A DNA stretch of 64,000 nt from Halopolyspora algeriensis (GTDB taxonomy: Bacteria; Actinomycetota; Actinomycetes; Mycobacteriales; Pseudonocardiaceae). The position numbers and the translations under genes are program-made. Location: contig NZ_QPJC01000009.1 in NCBI RefSeq assembly GCF_003337235.1, positions 114,374 through 178,373 on the forward strand. The letters are read 5' to 3'. The notes under the pieces were generated by a model that was not told where the DNA came from, searched no databases, and saw only the letters and a list, made by a program, of their open reading frames with translations. Positions 37,488 to 46,264 of this stretch are shown here, one piece after another. Every line of letters begins with the position of its first letter. Position 1 is the stretch's first letter.

Positions 37488-38891
37488 CTACCCTCCCGTG
37501 ATCGCGCTGACGACGCTGACACCGAGCTCGTATGTGGCCCACAGGCCGACCGCTCCGATCGCGACGAGGATCGCGGTCTCCCACCATTTGTTGGCATGGC
37601 CCGCCGCCATCAGGTCGCGTCGTGAGGTCATGACGATCAGACCGATGATGATCGCGGGGACGGTCAACACGTTGAACGAGTTCCCCAGCAGGGTGATGAC
37701 GACCATTCCGGGCATGGACGGCATCGAGAAGACGATCGGCACCGTCATGATGACGGTCAGCAGACCCCAGAAGAGCGGGTCGTAGGAGAACATCTCCTTG
37801 TCCGGCACTCCGGCCACGTCGCGTTTCACCCTGATGCGCTCCACCCTGGCGGGACGCGATTTGTGGACCGATTCGATGAGCATCCGGACGAACACGCGCG
37901 GCTGCGTCACGATGTTGTTGAACACCGTGAAAAAGACCGCGAACCACATGATGGGCGGCCCCGCCGGACCGATCGCTTCGTCCATCATGTTCGCCAGGCC
38001 ATCGGCCGAGGACACCCCCTCGCCCGTTCCGTGCAGGGTTTCCGCTGCGACCACCCAGACAGCGAGCACGAGCCCGAACATCACCAGCGTCCCGAACCGC
38101 AGGTCGAGCCGCTGCATCTTCCGGTACTCCTGGCCACGCCAACCTTTTTCGTGCATCAGGTACGGGTAGAGCAGGTTGGCGGCCGATCCGCCGACGGCAC
38201 CGATGAGTCCGACCGCGGTGCTCACGGCAGTGATGTAGCCGGCCTCGCCCGGCGGCAGTTCAAACAGCAGACCCCCGAACAGTTTCCCGACGTCCAGGCC
38301 GGTGCCGACCAGTGCCAGCAGAAAGCAGCCCACGAGAACGGCCATGGTGATCTGGGCGACGATCTCCAAACCTCGGAAATGGCCCTTCCTGCGGGAAGCC
38401 AGCCAAAAAGCCATCGCGATGGTCACCGCAGCCCAGAACGGGACTCCCCAGCTGCCGAACGAGATCAGGCCGTTGAACAGCTGATCGAGCGCGGTGCCTG
38501 CGGCCAGGAGCAGAAAGGACACGTACACGAATCCGAGCACACAGGTCGTCGCTCCGATGTAGATCGGGAAGCCCTTCCAGACACGCCCGTAGCCGTCCAT
38601 GATCGTCTCGTCGCCGACAGCGTTGCACAGCTGGTACTTCGACATCGACGACACGATGAAGTAGCGGGATAGCACCGCGATCAGCAGAGTCCAGATCAGT
38701 GCATATCCGAACATGGATCCGGAAACCGAGGCACTGATGAAGTCCCCGGTTCCCAACCACGACATGACCACGACGATTCCCGGCCCCAGGCTCTTGAGGT
38801 AGCCGGGCAAGGTACTCGGCGGGCCACCGGACGCTGCCGCCCCGGCGGTTGGTGCTGTGGACGGGACTTCTTCGGTGGAATCGAAACGCAT
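37488..38891 (-). CDS. NRAMP-fold transporter without the metal-binding motifs
   Basis: 467 residues, about 11 helices. TM1 aligns as GPGIVVVMSWLGTGDFISAS, where canonical metal transporters have DPGN at the GTGD position (47-50). TM6 reads GLIGAVGGSAANLLYPYL (228-245), where they have a Met-Pro-His motif. All direct metal ligands are therefore replaced. NRAMP-related proteins with altered sites are known to carry other ions. It ends a minus-strand set with a sialidase-like protein and an HpaI aldolase (25-base gap), which suggests an organic acid or sugar acid as cargo, but that is inference. ATG 38891 is followed by a long polar leader. Confidence 0.85.
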   Translation of the reverse strand: MRFDSTEEVPSTAPTAGAAASGGPPSTLPGYLKSLGPGIVVVMSWLGTGDFISASVSGSMFGYALIWTLLIAVLSRYFIVSSMSKYQLCNAVGDETIMDGYGRVWKGFPIYIGATTCVLGFVYVSFLLLAAGTALDQLFNGLISFGSWGVPFWAAVTIAMAFWLASRRKGHFRGLEIVAQITMAVLVGCFLLALVGTGLDVGKLFGGLLFELPPGEAGYITAVSTAVGLIGAVGGSAANLLYPYLMHEKGWRGQEYRKMQRLDLRFGTLVMFGLVLAVWVVAAETLHGTGEGVSSADGLANMMDEAIGPAGPPIMWFAVFFTVFNNIVTQPRVFVRMLIESVHKSRPARVERIRVKRDVAGVPDKEMFSYDPLFWGLLTVIMTVPIVFSMPSMPGMVVITLLGNSFNVLTVPAIIIGLIVMTSRRDLMAAGHANKWWETAILVAIGAVGLWATYELGVSVVSAITGG

Positions 38892-38916
38892 GGCTGCTCC
38901 ATTGCGATGCCGTTGC

Positions 38917-40077
38917 TTACAGGCCCGCCCAGTCCGGGGCGATGCGCACATGCTTGATGGCCTGGCGGAAATAGGTGAACGCGATGTGCAGGTCACCGTC
39001 GGCGGCCTGGGTGATCGAGGGGTAGGAAAGCTCGCGGTTCAAGCCGTCCCGGGAGTTGTTGGTCAAGCAGTAGCCGTCGCCGACCTCCAGATCGCGGCGG
39101 ACCGGCCAGGTGTGTCCGTTGTCCGAGGACAGCGCCAGTGTCATCGGCGCGCGGGGAGCACCCCAGAACGCGGCACCGGCGGGCTCCTCCGAGGCCGAGG
39201 GCTCGGTGATCGAATCGCCGTCGATCTCGTCGTACAGGGAGGCGCGGCGTGCGGTGGCGTCCTCGGCGCTGCTGGCGTTGAACACCAGCGCCAGTCGACC
39301 GTCGTGCAGTGCCGTGGCCTGGATCGAGGAGTTGTTGTTCGGCAGCTCGGTCGGTGCCGGGGCGCTCCAGTGCACTCCGTCGCTCGAGCGGCTCTCGTAG
39401 ATGGCGTCGGCCTGGCGCCGGCGAAACAGGGCGAGCACAGTGCCATCGGTGAGTGGCACGACGTTCATGTGCACGCACCCTGTGCTGTGCGGGACGTCGT
39501 GGTGGTGCCAGGTCGCGCCCTGGTCGTCGGAGACGAGCACCGCACTCGTGTCGTGGTCGCCTCGCCACCTGCCCGCCGTCGGGCGGACACAGTGGAACAC
39601 CGGCAGCAGCCACCGGCCCGACTCCAGGACCACGACAGGTTGGCGGACGAAGACGCCGCACTCCTCGGAGGCGGGGATCAGGGTGCGCGCGGCAGACCAG
39701 GTCCGTCCCTCGTCGGTGGAGCTCGTCACGCGCACTTCGGCGGTGTCCTGATCTCCCGCGTGCTGGGCCGTGTAGAGCAGCCACAGTGCCCCGTTCGGCA
39801 GCGGGAACAGGACCGGATTCTGCTCGGAGCGGTGCGGGTCCGACGACACCCGCACCGGCTCGGACCACACCCCGTCGGAGCCGAGTCGCGAGAACCAGAT
39901 GGTGATGTCCGGCAGCCCTTCCTGGGTGCCGCCGAACCAGGCGCAGCCAAGAGCACCGCTGGGCAGGGGCATCAGGTTCGCCGCGTGCGACTGGGGAGTC
40001 GGTGCGGGCAGGAAGGCGTCGTGGCGGTACGGGTCGTCGGTGGCGCGGAGCACGCCGTCGGTCGTCAATTCGCTCAT
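38917..40077 (-). CDS. Asp-box (BNR) sialidase-superfamily protein, cytosolic
   Basis: 386 residues, six-bladed propeller expected. Four Asp-box repeats: SSTDEGRTWSA, VSDDQGATWHH, SSDGVHWSA and SSDNGHTWPV. Typical neuraminidases have an FRIP/RIP motif near the first Arg; I do not see one, and there is no signal peptide. It is thus likely an intracellular glycosidase or related enzyme rather than a secreted neuraminidase. Start overlaps the aldolase stop (ATGA), so the two are coupled. It may release or process the carbohydrate consumed by the neighbouring enzymes. Confidence 0.85.
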   Translation of the reverse strand: MSELTTDGVLRATDDPYRHDAFLPAPTPQSHAANLMPLPSGALGCAWFGGTQEGLPDITIWFSRLGSDGVWSEPVRVSSDPHRSEQNPVLFPLPNGALWLLYTAQHAGDQDTAEVRVTSSTDEGRTWSAARTLIPASEECGVFVRQPVVVLESGRWLLPVFHCVRPTAGRWRGDHDTSAVLVSDDQGATWHHHDVPHSTGCVHMNVVPLTDGTVLALFRRRQADAIYESRSSDGVHWSAPAPTELPNNNSSIQATALHDGRLALVFNASSAEDATARRASLYDEIDGDSITEPSASEEPAGAAFWGAPRAPMTLALSSDNGHTWPVRRDLEVGDGYCLTNNSRDGLNRELSYPSITQAADGDLHIAFTYFRQAIKHVRIAPDWAGL

Positions 40078-40835
40078 GAGGTCGCCGCCTTCAGGTGAGT
40101 CATGGCGGCCTGCTCCAGGTGCACGAGGTCGGAGGCGACGCTGGCGAAGGTGTAGCCCTCAGCCAGGCGCTGCGCGGCGAGTTCCCCGTGGGGGACGTGG
40201 ATACCGGCTGCGATCCCGGCGTCTTCGGCTGCTTTGCGGATCGTGGCGACGGCCGATTCGAAGGCGTCGGTGACGGCGGGATCGCCGGGATATTCGCCGC
40301 CCAGGGCCAGGCACAAATCGGACGGGCCGACGTAGACGCCGTCGAGGCCGTCGGTCGCACAGATTTCGCGCACGTTCGCCAGTCCCTGCGGGGTCTCGAT
40401 CATCGCGAGGACCACCGTGCTGTTGTCGGTGTCGGCGGGTCGTGGGCCGATCCGGAGCCCGGCACGCATCGGGCCGTAGGAGCGTCGCCCGCGCGGCGGA
40501 TAGCGGGTCGCGGCGACGGCCTCGGCCGCGTCGGCGGCCGTGTCGATCAGCGGCACGATGACTCCGGCGGCTCCCGCATCCAGGGCGCGACCGATCACGC
40601 CGGCCTCGTTGGCCTCGACACGGACGAGACCGACCGAGGAGCCACCGGCATCGGCGGCCATCATGGCGTTCAGAATCCCGGAATAGCCGAGCAGACCGTG
40701 CTGGCCGTCCACGGCGATGTAGTCATACCCCAGCCGGGCGATCCGTTCCGTGGCCACCGGCGCATCCAGCACAACCCAGTAGCCGATGAGTTTCTCGCGG
40801 GCGCGCAACGTGCTCGCGAACTCGGCAGCGGCCAT
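40074..40835 (-). CDS. HpcH/HpaI-family aldolase
   Basis: 253 residues, divalent-metal-dependent class II aldolase of the pyruvate type. Motifs: IAVDGQHG (catalytic His/Asp region), ARYPPRGRRSYGP-type loop (residues about 113-122), metal ligand Glu in MIETPQGLANV and Asp in VGPSDLCLALG. It would cleave a 2-keto-3-deoxy acid or similar to pyruvate plus an aldehyde. ATG 40835 with GGGAGGAA upstream. First of the aldolase, Asp-box protein, transporter series. Confidence 0.9.
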   Translation of the reverse strand: MAAAEFASTLRAREKLIGYWVVLDAPVATERIARLGYDYIAVDGQHGLLGYSGILNAMMAADAGGSSVGLVRVEANEAGVIGRALDAGAAGVIVPLIDTAADAAEAVAATRYPPRGRRSYGPMRAGLRIGPRPADTDNSTVVLAMIETPQGLANVREICATDGLDGVYVGPSDLCLALGGEYPGDPAVTDAFESAVATIRKAAEDAGIAAGIHVPHGELAAQRLAEGYTFASVASDLVHLEQAAMTHLKAATS

Positions 40836-40860
40836 AGCAGTTCCTCCCTCTCGACGAGTC

Positions 40861-41847
40861 TCAGCGGTTGTAGGCGGGCATGGGTCCGTACAGGAACGCA
40901 CCCACGGCGTCGCACGCGTCGAGGACGTCCGGCGGCAGCGGACCCGAGGACATCGCGGTGACGTTCGCCAGCAGGTGCTCGACCGTGGAACCTCCGAGCA
41001 GGACCGCTGCCGTGGCCTGTTTGCTGAGCAGCCAGCGCAGTGACAACTCGGCCAGCGTGATTCCGGCGTCGTCCGCGACGCGCGTGAGCTGCTCGACGGC
41101 GTCGAACAACCGCTCGTCCCAGTAGCGTTTCCGATACATCTCCGCCAGGCGGGAATCGGCGAAACGACCGGACGACGGTGTGTGTCCGAAACTGTGGCGG
41201 CCGGTCAGCAGACCTCCCGCCAGCGGGTTGTAGACCATCGTCAGCAGGTTCGTCGTCTCCGCGAACTCGGCGTACTCGTCCTCGATGCGACGGGCGAGCA
41301 GGTTGTACAGCTGCTGAGCGACGACAGGCCGCGGCGCGCCCACCTCGTCGGCGCAGTGGTTGATTTCGGCGATCTGCCAGGCGGCGAAGTTGGACACCCC
41401 GAGCGCGGCGATCTTGCCCTCGTCGACGAGTCGGGCGATCGTCGCCAGCGTCTCGGACAGCGGGGTCTTCCGATCCGGCTGGTGCAGGTACAACAGGTCG
41501 ATCTGCTCGACGCCCAGCCGAACGAGGCTGCCGTCGACGCTCGCGCGCAGCCCCTCGGGCGACAGCGGTGCATGCTCTCCGGCGTCCGGATGCGGCATGC
41601 CGGCCTTGGTCGCGAGCACGATCCGGTCCCGACGCGTCGGCAGCAGCTTGCCGAGGATCTCCTCGGTGGCACCGCCGGCGTAGCCGTTGGCGGTGTCCAC
41701 CCCGGAGATCCCGGCGTCCAGCGCGGTGTCGAGCATGCGCGCCGCCCCGGCGGAGTCGACGGTGTCTCCGAACGTCATCGTGCCGAGCACCAGAGGCGAC
41801 AGGGGAACGGCGACACCGGGCAGCGTTCTTTCCGGCACAACGGTCAT
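40861..41847 (-). CDS. Aldo/keto reductase (catabolic cluster)
   Basis: 328 residues. Tetrad: Asp/Tyr in GVDTANGYAGGATEE, Lys in LATKAGM and His in LLYLHQPDR. NADP-binding part near the C-terminus (VLLGGSTVEHLLAN) fits the AKR11/13-like group. ATG 41847 has AAGGAG upstream. It is the promoter-proximal gene of the minus-strand unit and is divergent from the kinase gene. Likely oxidises or reduces an open-chain sugar or sugar acid in the pathway. Confidence 0.88.
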   Translation of the reverse strand: MTVVPERTLPGVAVPLSPLVLGTMTFGDTVDSAGAARMLDTALDAGISGVDTANGYAGGATEEILGKLLPTRRDRIVLATKAGMPHPDAGEHAPLSPEGLRASVDGSLVRLGVEQIDLLYLHQPDRKTPLSETLATIARLVDEGKIAALGVSNFAAWQIAEINHCADEVGAPRPVVAQQLYNLLARRIEDEYAEFAETTNLLTMVYNPLAGGLLTGRHSFGHTPSSGRFADSRLAEMYRKRYWDERLFDAVEQLTRVADDAGITLAELSLRWLLSKQATAAVLLGGSTVEHLLANVTAMSSGPLPPDVLDACDAVGAFLYGPMPAYNR

Positions 41848-41910
41848 GAGCGACTCCTTCGACACAGTGGCGACCACCCGGGCCGTGTTGTGCCGATCAC
41901 CCTGACACTG

Positions 41911-41951
41911 TTGCGCACTTCGCGCAATACCTATAGCGTGATTCGCGCAAT
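41911..41951. promoter_or_regulatory. Candidate DeoR operators in the divergent promoter
   Basis: Direct repeats TTCGCGCAAT at 41919-41928 and 41942-41951, 23 bases apart (about two helical turns). The first is half of a perfect palindrome TTGCGC-ACTTC-GCGCAA (41911-41927). They lie between the divergent reductase and kinase genes, as expected for a DeoR-family repressor controlling both sides. Confidence 0.6.
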
Positions 41952-42035
41952 CATGGAGCGGCAGTCACCGTCGGCACATCGCCACCACAGCAGGTCAGAA
42001 CTTGCCCGTCCGGACCGGATCAGGAGGAAGCGAAC

Positions 42036-43262
42036 GTGAGCACCCACCCCCATCCCCGGGTTCTCGCTCTCGCCGACGACCTGTCCGGAGCGGCGGAGAC
42101 CGCCGCCTGCCTGCACTCGCCCGCACACACCGCACGCATCGAACTCGTGCGCACTCCCGACCAGCTCACTGCGCAGAATGCGCACTCGGTGCTGGTCATG
42201 GACCTCGACTCCCGCGCGATGCCGAGCGCCGCAGCCACACACCTCACCCGCACCGCTCTGCAGAACCACGCCTCCCGGTACCCGCAGGTCTTCTTCAAGA
42301 TCGACTCGTTGCTCCGCGGCAACACCGGCACCACGGTGCGCAACGCCTGCACCCGCCCCGTGGTGGTCGCCCCCGCGCTGCCCGCGGCCGGGCGCACCGT
42401 CGTCGACGGTGTGCTGCACGTGCACGAGGTTCCGCTGCACGAGACCGGCGCATGGCAGGCCGAGCACACGAACCCACCTGCCACGGTCGCCGAGCTGTTC
42501 CACCCACTGCCCTGCCGCAGCATCCCGCTGGAGACGGTCCGCTCGGGACGGCTGTCCACGGAGCTGGCCGCGTGCGCCGAGACCGGAGACATCCCGATCT
42601 GCGACAGCAGAACCGACTCCGACCTCGACGAGATCGTCGCCGCCGCGAACCTGTCCGGTGCTCGACTCATCGGTGCCGGCGGACTGGCCGCCGCACTCGG
42701 CCGCAGCCTGCACCTGCCCGAGAGCCCCTCTGCCCCGGCAAGCAACACCGATCATCAGCTGCTCGTCGTCGTCGGCACCGCCGATCCCGGCGCCACCGAC
42801 CAGGTGCGCACCTTGGCCGCAAGCGGGGTACGCACCGTCACCTGCGACGCAGGCGAGCTCATCGACCGCGGCCCCCGCGATGCGGACCTCGCACGGATTC
42901 TCACCGCGCTCGAACGCGGACCGGCCGCCTTGACCATCGACGCACCCGAGCAGGTCGGCGCCGCCCGCGCACGGAACCTCGTGCAGGGACTGGCCACCAC
43001 CGTCGCGCGAGCGGTCGAGCGCACCCACCGTCCGGTCGATCTCGTCCTCACCGGCGGTGAGACCGCGCGCCGCGCGCTCGACGCGCTGGCGATCACCAGC
43101 CTCACCCCGATGGCCCAGATCCACCACGGTGCCGTGCACAGCCGCACCCCGAGCGGAACGTCCGTGGTCACCCGCCCCGGCAGCTTCGGGGACACCGACA
43201 GTCTGATCCGCATCGTCGAACATCTGCGCCCCACCGACGTCAATGGAAGGTTGAACAAGTGA
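42036..43262 (+). CDS. DUF1537 four-carbon acid sugar kinase
   Basis: 408 residues. N-terminal substrate domain begins ALADDLSGAAETAA (conserved ADDxxGA). The C-terminal nucleotide domain has VVGTADPGATDQV, LVLTGGETARRAL and TRPGSFGDTDSL. This family phosphorylates threonate, erythronate or related acids at C4. GTG 42036 has AGGAGGAAG upstream. GTGA overlap with the PdxA2 gene, so kinase and dehydrogenase are co-translated, as in known D-threonate/D-erythronate pathways. Confidence 0.9.
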   Translation: MSTHPHPRVLALADDLSGAAETAACLHSPAHTARIELVRTPDQLTAQNAHSVLVMDLDSRAMPSAAATHLTRTALQNHASRYPQVFFKIDSLLRGNTGTTVRNACTRPVVVAPALPAAGRTVVDGVLHVHEVPLHETGAWQAEHTNPPATVAELFHPLPCRSIPLETVRSGRLSTELAACAETGDIPICDSRTDSDLDEIVAAANLSGARLIGAGGLAAALGRSLHLPESPSAPASNTDHQLLVVVGTADPGATDQVRTLAASGVRTVTCDAGELIDRGPRDADLARILTALERGPAALTIDAPEQVGAARARNLVQGLATTVARAVERTHRPVDLVLTGGETARRALDALAITSLTPMAQIHHGAVHSRTPSGTSVVTRPGSFGDTDSLIRIVEHLRPTDVNGRLNK

Positions 43263-44263
43263 GCAGCGTGTCCACCACCCCCGTGATCGCCGTGACGATG
43301 GGCGACGGAGCCGGCATCGGCCCCGAAGTCACCGTCGGCGCCCTCGTCGACGACGCCACCGCGTCGCGCTGCCGACCCATCGTCGTCGGCGACGCCGCAC
43401 GACTGCGTCGGGCTTCCGAGATCCTCGGGCTGCGCACCGACATCGTCGCGATCGAATCGGTTGCGGACGCGGTGTTCGCCCCCGGCCGGATCAACGTTGT
43501 CGATCTCGAACTCCTGCCCGCCGACCTCCCCTGGGGGGCCGTCTCCTCGTCGGCGGGTGAGGCCGCGTACCAGTACGTCCGGAAGGCCAGCGAACTCGCC
43601 ACCCGTGGCGTCGTGCAGGGAATCTGCACGGCGCCGCTCAACAAGGAGGCACTGCACGCGGCAGGCCACACCTATCCCGGCCACACCGAGCTGCTCGCGC
43701 ATCTCACGGGCACCGACGAAGTGTCGATGATGCTGGCCACGCCCACCGTCAACGTCATCCACGTGACCACACACCTCGGTCTGCTCGACGCCGTCGCCGC
43801 GATCGAGCCCGGCCTGGTCGAGCGAACCGTTCGCCGCGGCAATCACACGCTCCGGGACTCCGGGATCACGCACCCGAGGATCGGGGTCTGCGGGATCAAC
43901 CCGCACGCGGGCGAAAATGGCCTGTTCGGCTATGGCGAGGAGGAAAAGCAGATCACCCCTGCCCTCGAAAAGCTCCAGGCCGACGGCATCGACGTGCGCG
44001 GACCACTTCCCGCCGACACCGCCTTCTTCCTCGCCACGCGCGGCGAGTACGACCTGATCGTGGCGATGTATCACGACCAGGGACACGGGCCGGTCAAAGT
44101 TCTCGGTATCGAGGCGGGCGTGAACGTCACGGTCGGGTTGCCGGTCATCCGAACCTCGGTCGATCACGGCACCGCCTTCGACATCGCAGGCACAGGCACT
44201 GCGACCGCCGATAGCATGATCGAGGCCCTCCGCCAGGCCGCGCAACTCTCCGCCGACACCTGA
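43259..44263 (+). CDS. PdxA2-type 4-phospho-acid dehydrogenase
   Basis: 334 residues, zinc-dependent NAD dehydrogenase. Motifs: TMGDGAGIGPEV, CTAPLNKEAL, zinc His residues in GHTELLA and YHDQGHGPVK, and IRTSVDHGTAFDIAG. Genuine PdxA serves vitamin B6 synthesis; this copy beside a DUF1537 kinase fits PdxA2, which oxidises and decarboxylates threonate- or erythronate-4-phosphate to dihydroxyacetone phosphate. GTGA overlap with the kinase. Confidence 0.9.
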   Translation: MSSVSTTPVIAVTMGDGAGIGPEVTVGALVDDATASRCRPIVVGDAARLRRASEILGLRTDIVAIESVADAVFAPGRINVVDLELLPADLPWGAVSSSAGEAAYQYVRKASELATRGVVQGICTAPLNKEALHAAGHTYPGHTELLAHLTGTDEVSMMLATPTVNVIHVTTHLGLLDAVAAIEPGLVERTVRRGNHTLRDSGITHPRIGVCGINPHAGENGLFGYGEEEKQITPALEKLQADGIDVRGPLPADTAFFLATRGEYDLIVAMYHDQGHGPVKVLGIEAGVNVTVGLPVIRTSVDHGTAFDIAGTGTATADSMIEALRQAAQLSADT

Positions 44264-44281
44264 CGAGCCCAGGAGGCAACG

Positions 44282-45079
44282 ATGCCCCGTGGAGCACGGG
44301 ACCGCCGTGCTGCCATCCTGCGACTGGCAAGCACCTCCGGACTGACCAGTGTCGAGGAACTGTCGAACACCTTCGGGGTGACCGCATCGACCATCCGCCG
44401 CGACCTGTCCCAGCTCGAGTCCGCCGGACATCTCGCACGGACCTACGGCGGCGCAATGGCACTGGATGCTCACCACGAAACCTCACTGCGCCAACGCAGC
44501 GGACAGGCCTTCGAAGCCAAACGCTCGATCGCGACCTGGGCCGCCGACCAGGTCCGCACGGGCGAAACAATCCTGCTCGACTCGGGAACGACCACCGGCG
44601 CCCTTGCTCGCGAACTCGCCACCAGAAGGGACCTGACCGTTGTCACCACCGGCCTGACGGTGCTGCAGGAACTGGCCCAGGCGACCAACGTGCGAGTGGA
44701 ATGCCTCGGAGGAACCCTGCGGCCCCTCAGCCAGGGCTTCGTCGGATCACTCACGGAGGCTGCTCTGGAACGCATGACCTTCGACCGCGCCTTCCTCGGC
44801 GCCGACGGAGTGACCGCCGAACACGGCATCTGCGAAGCAGACCTGCAACAGACCCGGCTCAAGGAACTCATGGGCCAACGCGCCGAGCACACCTACGTCC
44901 TCGTGCACGCAGCCAAGCTGGGCCACCACCCGTTCCACGCACATGCCCCGTTCGGCCCCGGTTGGACCCTCGTGACCGACACCGCCGCCGACTCCGCCGC
45001 CACGGCCCCGTTCCACGCCCGCGGCATCGATGTCGTCGTCGTCGACCCGGACGGCCGGGTACGGGAGGAGCCGCACTGA
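44282..45079 (+). CDS. DeoR-family repressor of the sugar-acid cluster
   Basis: 265 residues. HTH: SVEELSNTFGVTASTIRRDL and HLARTYGGA. The DeoRC sensor has LLDSGTTTGALARELA and a conserved LGADGVTAEHGICEADL block, which binds phosphorylated sugar intermediates in this family. ATG 44282 lies 18 bases after the PdxA2 stop with AGGAGG upstream, so it is in the operon it probably controls. Confidence 0.92.
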   Translation: MPRGARDRRAAILRLASTSGLTSVEELSNTFGVTASTIRRDLSQLESAGHLARTYGGAMALDAHHETSLRQRSGQAFEAKRSIATWAADQVRTGETILLDSGTTTGALARELATRRDLTVVTTGLTVLQELAQATNVRVECLGGTLRPLSQGFVGSLTEAALERMTFDRAFLGADGVTAEHGICEADLQQTRLKELMGQRAEHTYVLVHAAKLGHHPFHAHAPFGPGWTLVTDTAADSAATAPFHARGIDVVVVDPDGRVREEPH

Positions 45080-45334
45080 TCGAGACCGATTCGGGCGCAC
45101 TCATGCTCCGGTGCGACCGGATCGGTGACAGCTCCGGGCACCTACCTGCGGCCACGTTCGGCACGAGCACCGCTCTCAGGCATCCAACACCCGGCGCCAG
45201 CGCTACGAGTGCCACGACGCCGGCCGGCGCTGACCAGTTCGGCCGGGCCCTGCGAGGCCGGTCTTCCTCGATGCCGACCTGGTACGGAACCGAACAGTCA
45301 ACACAGGACGGAGCAAGTGCTCCCGTCCACTGTC

Positions 45335-46264
45335 TCAACCGGCAGCGGTGTGCCGCAGCAGAGCGGGCACGACGGTGTCCCACACTCGGCGAGGCAGCTC
45401 CTGACCCGTCCCCGCCAGCCGCAGCAATTCCGCGCCCGGAATCTCGCGGGCCAGTGCCTCGCCGTTGCCGATCGGGAAGAACGGGTCCTGCTCACCGTGG
45501 AGGACCAGCGTCGGGGCGGTGATCGCACCGAGATGCTCCCGCCACCGCGGCCCGCAGTCCAGGGCCGCGAACGTGCTCGCGAGCTGGTTGGCGCGCTGCA
45601 CCGCACGCGGATCCGCCCCCGGTGGTGCGGCCGCGACCGCACGATCGAAGATCCGGCCGGCCCGCTCACGCACCGAGACCTCCTCGAAAGGACCAGAACC
45701 CGCACAGCAGCGTCCCCAGTCGACCATGGCCGCGACAACCGCATCGCGATCGGACCAGTCGGGCTCGGCCGCGCTGCTCAGATACGCCATCAGTTCCGGC
45801 GCGTGCTCGGGCAGGTCCGCATCAGCCGGCCCGGGCGCGGTCGGCCGGGTAGCCATCAACGCCAGCGAGGCCACCCGGTCGCGGTAGTCCAGCGCCAGCA
45901 GTTGAGCGATCCAGCCACCGACCCCGAATCCGACCACATGCGCACGCGGCACCTCAAGCGCCTCGAGCAGCCCGGCAGCATCGGCGACCAGATCGCGCAG
46001 CGTGTACTGCGGAGCGTCGGGATCCACCATCGTGGAGCGCCCCGTGTCGCGCAGGTCGTAGCGGAGCACGAACCGCGAACCCGCTGCCAGCAGCCGGCAG
46101 AAATCATCGTGGAAGGTCAGCATCGAAGTACCGACCAGCAGTACCGGCGGATCGGCCGGCTCGCCGAACGTCTCCACACCCAGATCGACACCACGAGCAC
46201 GCACAAGCAGCTCGGTGGACTGCTCCGATGACCACCCCTGCTGCCGCGCCGTGTCCTCCGTCAT
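45335..46264 (-). CDS. Alpha/beta-hydrolase fold protein lacking catalytic Ser and His
   Basis: 309 residues resembling actinomycete esterases of the RdmC type. The fold is intact (LLVGTSMLTFHDDF, RYDLRDTGRS, LVLHGEQDPFFP with Asp260), but the nucleophile elbow reads VVGFGVGGW: Gly114 replaces Ser. The position normally holding the catalytic His (GMGHELP in relatives) reads GTGQELP with Gln288. It is probably not a hydrolase. It could be a binding protein or a different lyase-type enzyme. Stands alone, convergent with the DeoR gene. Confidence 0.85.
   Translation of the reverse strand: MTEDTARQQGWSSEQSTELLVRARGVDLGVETFGEPADPPVLLVGTSMLTFHDDFCRLLAAGSRFVLRYDLRDTGRSTMVDPDAPQYTLRDLVADAAGLLEALEVPRAHVVGFGVGGWIAQLLALDYRDRVASLALMATRPTAPGPADADLPEHAPELMAYLSSAAEPDWSDRDAVVAAMVDWGRCCAGSGPFEEVSVRERAGRIFDRAVAAAPPGADPRAVQRANQLASTFAALDCGPRWREHLGAITAPTLVLHGEQDPFFPIGNGEALAREIPGAELLRLAGTGQELPRRVWDTVVPALLRHTAAG

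Noticed and set aside
41911..41951. TTCGCGCAAT repeats as a CRISPR-like array or origin boxes
   Set aside because: Only two copies, 10 bases long, in a divergent promoter; operator function is the simpler reading.
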